From Cryobacterium sp. SO2 (GTDB lineage Bacteria > Actinomycetota > Actinomycetes > Actinomycetales > Microbacteriaceae), in the NCBI RefSeq assembly GCF_026151165.2, contig NZ_CP117849.1, forward strand, positions 3,844,001-3,908,000: a stretch of 64,000 nucleotides of DNA, given 5' to 3'. The translations under genes and the position numbers were made by a program. Shown here piece by piece: positions 60,570-64,000 of this stretch. Below the pieces are notes generated by a model. The model searched no databases. It saw only the letters and a list, made by a program, of their open reading frames with translations, and had not been told where the DNA came from. Each line of letters begins with the position of its first letter. Position 1 is the first letter of the stretch.

Positions 60570-61827
60570 ACGTCGCCACTGATTCCGCCTTCATCTGGGC
60601 GCTGTAACCCGGCTTCGCCGACGGCCAATAAGCTGCCTGGGCAACCGTCACCGGGTCAGTGAAGTGTTCGTGCAGGTGCTCAACGTACTCGATCACGCGG
60701 CCCTGCCGGGAACCGGACACCGCGATGAAGTCGAAGTAACTGAGGTGCTGCACGAGCTCGCAGAGGCCGACCCCGCCGGCGTGCGGGCACACGGGCACCT
60801 GGAATTTCGCCGCCATGAACAGCACCGGCAGGATTTCGTTGATCCCAGCCAGCCTGCACGCATCGATCTGACAAAAGTCGATCGCTTCGGCCTGCAGCAG
60901 TTGCTTGAAAAGCACCCGGTTGTGGGCATGCTCCCCGGTGGCGACCCCGATCGGAGCCACAGCCCGGCGGATGGTCGCGTGCCCAAGCACGTCATCCGGC
61001 GCGGTAGGTTCCTCGATCCATAGCGGCTTGAACTCCGCAAGGGCGTTGGTCCATGCGATCGCTTCGTCCACATCCCACATCTGGTTAGCGTCGATCATCA
61101 GGTGCCGGTCCGGACCGATAAGCGTACGGGCTAGCGCGCAGCGGCGCCGGTCGTCGTCGAGGTTGCCACCCACCTTGAGCTTGATGTGCTGAAAGCCGTC
61201 AGCAAGGGCCTGTTCGATTAGGCCAGTCATTTTCTCGTCGGAATAGCCCAACCAACCGGGAGACGTCGTGTAGCACGGGTAGCCCTCGGCCTCGAGCAGG
61301 GCCGTTCTGTCGGCGCGGGTGGGCGCCAAGTTCTCAAGCAGCTGGAGCGCTTCATCCGGCGTGATGGCATCGCTCAGATAGCTGAAGTCGGCCGCGGCGA
61401 CCAGCTGGGCGGGCGTCATGGCAGCCATCAATCTCCAAACCGGCAGATTCTCGGCGCGGGCGACCAAGTCCCAGACTGCGTTCATCACGGCCGCGAGTGC
61501 CAGGTGGACCACACCCTTGTCAGGACCGAGCCAGCGCAACTGATGGTCGGATTTAGCGTGTCGATAGATTGCGCCCATATCCTCACGCATACCGTCGATC
61601 TCCCAGCCCACCAGGCGCTCGGCGATCACCCCGGCAGCTTGCACGCACAGTTCGTTGCCGCGACCAATGGTGAACGTCATGCCATATCCGAGAAGGTCAC
61701 CGTCCGTGTGGAGCACCACGTAGGTCGCAGAGTAGTCGGCGTCGACGTTCATGGCGTCCGAGCCGTCTAGCTCCAGCGAGGTCGGGAACCGAACATCGAG
61801 AACCTCGGCATGAGTGATTCGCGTCAT
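60508..61827 (-). CDS. L-fuconate dehydratase, enolase superfamily
   Basis: Cytosolic Mg2+-dependent dehydratase, 439 residues, converting L-fuconate to 2-keto-3-deoxy-L-fuconate. CYTTSPGWLGYSDEKM and HIKLKVGGNLDDDRRRCALA carry the K-x-K catalytic lysines; DANQMWDVDEAIAW, WIEEPTAPDD and ATGEHAHNR contain the three acidic metal ligands. VCPHAGGVGLCELVQHLSYF carries the general-base His region. These match the FucD/ENOSF1 group rather than galactonate dehydratases. It is the first gene of its operon, divergent from the SDR-AKR-amidohydrolase genes. Confidence 0.94.
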   Translation of the reverse strand: MTRITHAEVLDVRFPTSLELDGSDAMNVDADYSATYVVLHTDGDLLGYGMTFTIGRGNELCVQAAGVIAERLVGWEIDGMREDMGAIYRHAKSDHQLRWLGPDKGVVHLALAAVMNAVWDLVARAENLPVWRLMAAMTPAQLVAAADFSYLSDAITPDEALQLLENLAPTRADRTALLEAEGYPCYTTSPGWLGYSDEKMTGLIEQALADGFQHIKLKVGGNLDDDRRRCALARTLIGPDRHLMIDANQMWDVDEAIAWTNALAEFKPLWIEEPTAPDDVLGHATIRRAVAPIGVATGEHAHNRVLFKQLLQAEAIDFCQIDACRLAGINEILPVLFMAAKFQVPVCPHAGGVGLCELVQHLSYFDFIAVSGSRQGRVIEYVEHLHEHFTDPVTVAQAAYWPSAKPGYSAQMKAESVATYAYPYGSYWSEAARGVAVGA

Positions 61828-61847
61828 CGGTTACTCTATCCAATCGT

Positions 61848-61920
61848 ATGATGTATCAGGCGTAAAACTACCATAGTCGGCATCATCGCTCTATATTCGT
61901 TTAATACATCATATGTATTA
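61848..61920. promoter_or_regulatory. Paired operator-like motifs in the divergent fucose promoter
   Basis: TAATACAT-CAT-ATGTATTA (61902-61920) is a perfect 8+8 dyad. Its core ATACATCAT appears again in reverse (ATGATGTAT) at 61848-61856, close to the dehydratase start. The stretch is markedly AT-rich against the genome. These are candidate sites for a GntR-type fucose regulator encoded outside the window. Confidence 0.7.
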
Positions 61921-61945
61921 TCGTAATTCTCGAAGAGGAGAGATC

Positions 61946-62698
61946 ATGACCGAGCAGAACCGGGTAATCGTCGTGACCGGCGCGGCGTCGGGCATCGGCC
62001 GCGAGACGGCGCAGCGGCTGGCCAGGGCGGGAGCGTCAGTTGTCGCTCTCGACCGCGACCTGCTGGCCGCTGGTGGGCAGATCACTCCCCTGGAGTGCGA
62101 CGTCACGGATGACGCCTCGGTGAGGCGGGCCGCGGCACAAGTCGAGTCCCTCTTCGGAGCAGTGAATGGGCTCGTCAACTGCGCCGGAATCGGAGCGCAG
62201 GGAAGCGTCGAACGCGCCACGGATGACGAATGGCTACGCGTTCTCGATGTGAACGTGGTGGGCACCGCCCGCGTCTCGCGCGCCTTTCTTCCGCTTCTTC
62301 GACGCACGACTGCGGCCTCGATCGTCAACATTGCGTCCATCGCCGCCACCGCCGGCCTACCGGAACGTGCCGTCTATTCCGCGTCGAAGGGTGCCGTGCT
62401 CGCGCTGACCCGCGCTATGGCCGCCGACCATGTTGGCGACGGGATACGCGTGAACGCAGTGTCACCCGGAACCGTCGACACCCCGTGGGTGCAACGCCTA
62501 CTCGCTTTGGCCGATGACCCCGATTCCGAGCGGCAGGCGCTTGAGGCCCGCCAACCGACCGGGCGTCTAGTGTCGGCCATTCACGTGGCCGCTGCCATCG
62601 AATACCTACTCTCAGAGGAAGCGGCATCCGTCACTGGCACGGCCATAGAGGTGGACGGTGGCATCGCTGGCCTACGATTGCGCCATGCCCGTGACTGA
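61946..62698 (+). CDS. SDR oxidoreductase, probable 2-keto-3-deoxy-L-fuconate dehydrogenase
   Basis: Classical short-chain dehydrogenase, 250 residues. TGAASGIG binds NAD(P), NCAGIG stabilises it, and YSASKGA holds the catalytic Tyr and Lys (S-Y-K triad with Ser in NIASIA). In the non-phosphorylating fucose route the SDR oxidises 2-keto-3-deoxy-L-fuconate to 2,4-diketo-3-deoxy-L-fuconate, which a hydrolase splits to pyruvate and lactate. AGAGGAGA before ATG 61946 fixes the start. It heads the operon with the AKR and amidohydrolase genes. It could instead be the fucose dehydrogenase; substrate tests are needed to assign. Confidence 0.93.
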   Translation: MTEQNRVIVVTGAASGIGRETAQRLARAGASVVALDRDLLAAGGQITPLECDVTDDASVRRAAAQVESLFGAVNGLVNCAGIGAQGSVERATDDEWLRVLDVNVVGTARVSRAFLPLLRRTTAASIVNIASIAATAGLPERAVYSASKGAVLALTRAMAADHVGDGIRVNAVSPGTVDTPWVQRLLALADDPDSERQALEARQPTGRLVSAIHVAAAIEYLLSEEAASVTGTAIEVDGGIAGLRLRHARD

Positions 62699-63638
62699 AC
62701 CGTCAATGTCGACCGGGAGAATCCCGGTAGCCCCGGAATTGCCTGTCATCGGCGTCGGCTGCGCCGCCCTCGGCAACCTATTCCGCGCGTCCTCCGATGC
62801 CGATGCCCGCTCTCTGCTCGCCCGCTCTTGGGAGCGCGGCATCCGCTATTTCGATACCGCCCCGCACTACGGGCCCGGAGAAAGTGAGCGTCGGCTCGGC
62901 GACTTCCTCGGCACGGTTCCCCGCCACGAGGTCCAGATCTCTAGCAAGGTGGGCCGGCTCTTAGTTTCAGACCGGGATCCGCGCGCGGACCCAGAACCGA
63001 TGTTCGTGGTGCCGAACGGATGGTCCCGGCGCACGGATTTTTCCGCCCCGGCGATCCGGCGGTCGGTGGAGGAGAGCCTGGATCGACTCAAGCTGGATTA
63101 CCTCGACCTCGCCCTGCTGCATGATCCTGACGACAACCTAGACCAGGCCCGCGCCGAAGCACTCCCCGCCCTAGTGGAGCTGCGCGCGTCCGGGCTGGTA
63201 CGGCAGATCGGGGTAGGCACCAACTCCGACACCGTGGCGGTCCAGCTTGCCGGCACTGGTGACCTCGACGCGGTTCTTCTCGCGGGCCGGTACACCCTGC
63301 TCTCCCCCGACGCACCCGCGATGCTGCCGCTGGGCGCCGCTACGAACACCCGGGTAATCGCCGCTGGAATCTTCAACAGTGGCATTCTCGCCAGCCCAGA
63401 TGGTCGGTACGACTATGGAGCCGTTCCACCCGGCATCACCCGGGCGCTGGATCGGCTCCGGTCCGTGTGCGCGGCGCATTGCGTGGCGTTGCCCGCCGCC
63501 GCTGTGCAGTTCGTCGCCCGGGAAGCCCGCATCCACACGGTGCTGCTGGGTCCGGCGTCGGCGGCTCAGCTGGACCAGATACTCGACTGGCTGCAGGAAC
63601 CGATACCAGAGCCGTTTTGGGTGGAGGTGAACGGGTGA
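62685..63638 (+). CDS. Aldo/keto reductase, probable L-fucose dehydrogenase
   Basis: AKR-fold dehydrogenase, 317 residues, of the D-threo-aldose/L-fucose dehydrogenase branch. IRYFDTAPHYGPGESERRLG has the catalytic Asp and Tyr, ISSKVGRLL the Lys, and LALLHDPDD the His. The N-terminus is PELPVIGVGCAALGNLFRAS. It would oxidise beta-L-fucose to L-fucono-1,5-lactone with NAD(P). Start: ATG 62685 overlaps the SDR end by 14 bases; ATG 62706 is possible. Its stop overlaps the amidohydrolase start (GTGA), so the next pathway step is translationally coupled. Confidence 0.93.
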   Translation: MPVTEPSMSTGRIPVAPELPVIGVGCAALGNLFRASSDADARSLLARSWERGIRYFDTAPHYGPGESERRLGDFLGTVPRHEVQISSKVGRLLVSDRDPRADPEPMFVVPNGWSRRTDFSAPAIRRSVEESLDRLKLDYLDLALLHDPDDNLDQARAEALPALVELRASGLVRQIGVGTNSDTVAVQLAGTGDLDAVLLAGRYTLLSPDAPAMLPLGAATNTRVIAAGIFNSGILASPDGRYDYGAVPPGITRALDRLRSVCAAHCVALPAAAVQFVAREARIHTVLLGPASAAQLDQILDWLQEPIPEPFWVEVNG

Positions 63639-64000
63639 CCGTCGACGCCCACCTGCACCTCTGGGACCGGGACTTGTTCGCGCACGACTGGCTGGCACAG
63701 CCCGCCCTGAAAAAGATTAATCGCAGCTTCGGCCTGCCTGACCAGCCTGGCGGGACCGGATCGGAGCTGACCGGCCGGGTGCTGGTGCAGGCCCTACCGG
63801 ACCCGCAGGAAACGGAGTGGTTATGCGGCATCGCTGACGCCAGCCCGGTTCCAACTGTCGTCACCGGATGGGTCGACCTACGGCGACCTGATTCGCTCGA
63901 TGCCATGCTCGACAGGGTGCTCGCCGCGCCGGGCGGAGGGCGCCTGCGCGCCATCCGCCCGATGGTCCAGAACGAAGCTGACCCCGGCTGGTTCGACCAG
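63635..64000 (+). CDS. Amidohydrolase, probable L-fuconolactonase (partial)
   Basis: Metal-dependent hydrolase of the amidohydrolase_2 family, cut off by the window end after 122 codons. VDAHLHLWDRDLFAHDWL contains the N-terminal H-x-H metal site followed by the W typical of lactonases of this group. PTVVTGWVDLRRPD and RLRAIRPMVQNEADPGWF resemble the conserved barrel segments (G-x-R-P/H-x2-Q). The context between L-fucose dehydrogenase and fuconate dehydratase points to hydrolysis of L-fuconolactone. The GTG at 63635 overlaps the AKR stop as GTGA. Confidence 0.92.
   Translation, partial: MTVDAHLHLWDRDLFAHDWLAQPALKKINRSFGLPDQPGGTGSELTGRVLVQALPDPQETEWLCGIADASPVPTVVTGWVDLRRPDSLDAMLDRVLAAPGGGRLRAIRPMVQNEADPGWFDQ

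Overview
The window is high-GC DNA with closely packed genes, frequent ATGA/GTGA start-stop overlaps, GTG starts, an HspR/HAIR-controlled dnaK operon and many GGATGC/GCATCC words. Together these point to a high-GC actinobacterium, most likely a Microbacteriaceae member (Cryobacterium-like). The family assignment is inference; no rRNA gene is present to settle it. One tRNA gene (tRNA-Gly, CCC) is present, and I see no CRISPR array.

Layout. (1) 1-6.1 kb: a family-5 peptide/opine-type solute-binding lipoprotein (cut by the window start), a GntR regulator with two UTRA domains, and two tandem NtaA/SnaA/DszA-type flavin monooxygenases. (2) 6.2-13.1 kb: small metabolic genes, including a RibD-like reductase, a PfkB sugar kinase, an arrestin-like protein, two aldo/keto reductases flanking an NAD epimerase, an ABM monooxygenase and a LysR regulator. 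(3) 13.2-17.3 kb: the dnaK-grpE-dnaJ-hspR chaperone operon with two HAIR operators. (4) 17.3-33 kb: housekeeping and accessory genes, including a 2H phosphoesterase, GNAT, MFS, a PEP-mutase-family lyase, a YbdK-type ligase, a ROK regulator facing a large OYE/Fe-S/FAD enoate reductase, an AlkC-like glycosylase-TetR-FBP group, and an EamA exporter facing a TetR regulator with paired operators. (5) 33-39.4 kb: a 5-oxoprolinase operon (Nramp-fold transporter, pxpA, fused pxpB-pxpC, biotin carboxylase-BCCP) with a divergent FadR-type GntR. (6) 39.5-47 kb: an internally deleted PEP-mutase-like gene, an MFS transporter fused to a zinc-ribbon domain, nrdD-nrdG with NrdR boxes, and dcd. (7) 47.1-51.6 kb: a decayed island next to tRNA-Gly, holding an ATPase tail, a nonsense-mutated IS256-family element, a HEPN-protein tail and a PD-(D/E)xK-like protein. 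(8) 51.7-64 kb: a fucosylated-glycan locus with a sugar ABC importer, an acetyl esterase, GH95 fucosidase, GH42 galactosidase and the non-phosphorylating L-fucose pathway. The last gene runs off the window.

How the genes work together. The fucose locus is the most coherent system. The esterase, fucosidase and galactosidase could remove acetyl, fucose and galactose in turn from an acetylated fucosyl-galactose side chain such as the one on plant xyloglucan. The ABC importer brings in oligosaccharides. The aldo/keto reductase, amidohydrolase, enolase-superfamily dehydratase and SDR would then oxidise L-fucose through fuconolactone and fuconate. Two copies of an ATACATCAT-type operator lie in the divergent promoter region of the catabolic genes.

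Two palindromic repeat families, one with GCGAGCCGTGAG arms and one with TCGCGAAAGCGGCC arms, recur between genes, and a third candidate repeat (GGTCGAGCTTGTCGAGACC type) occurs before hspR.
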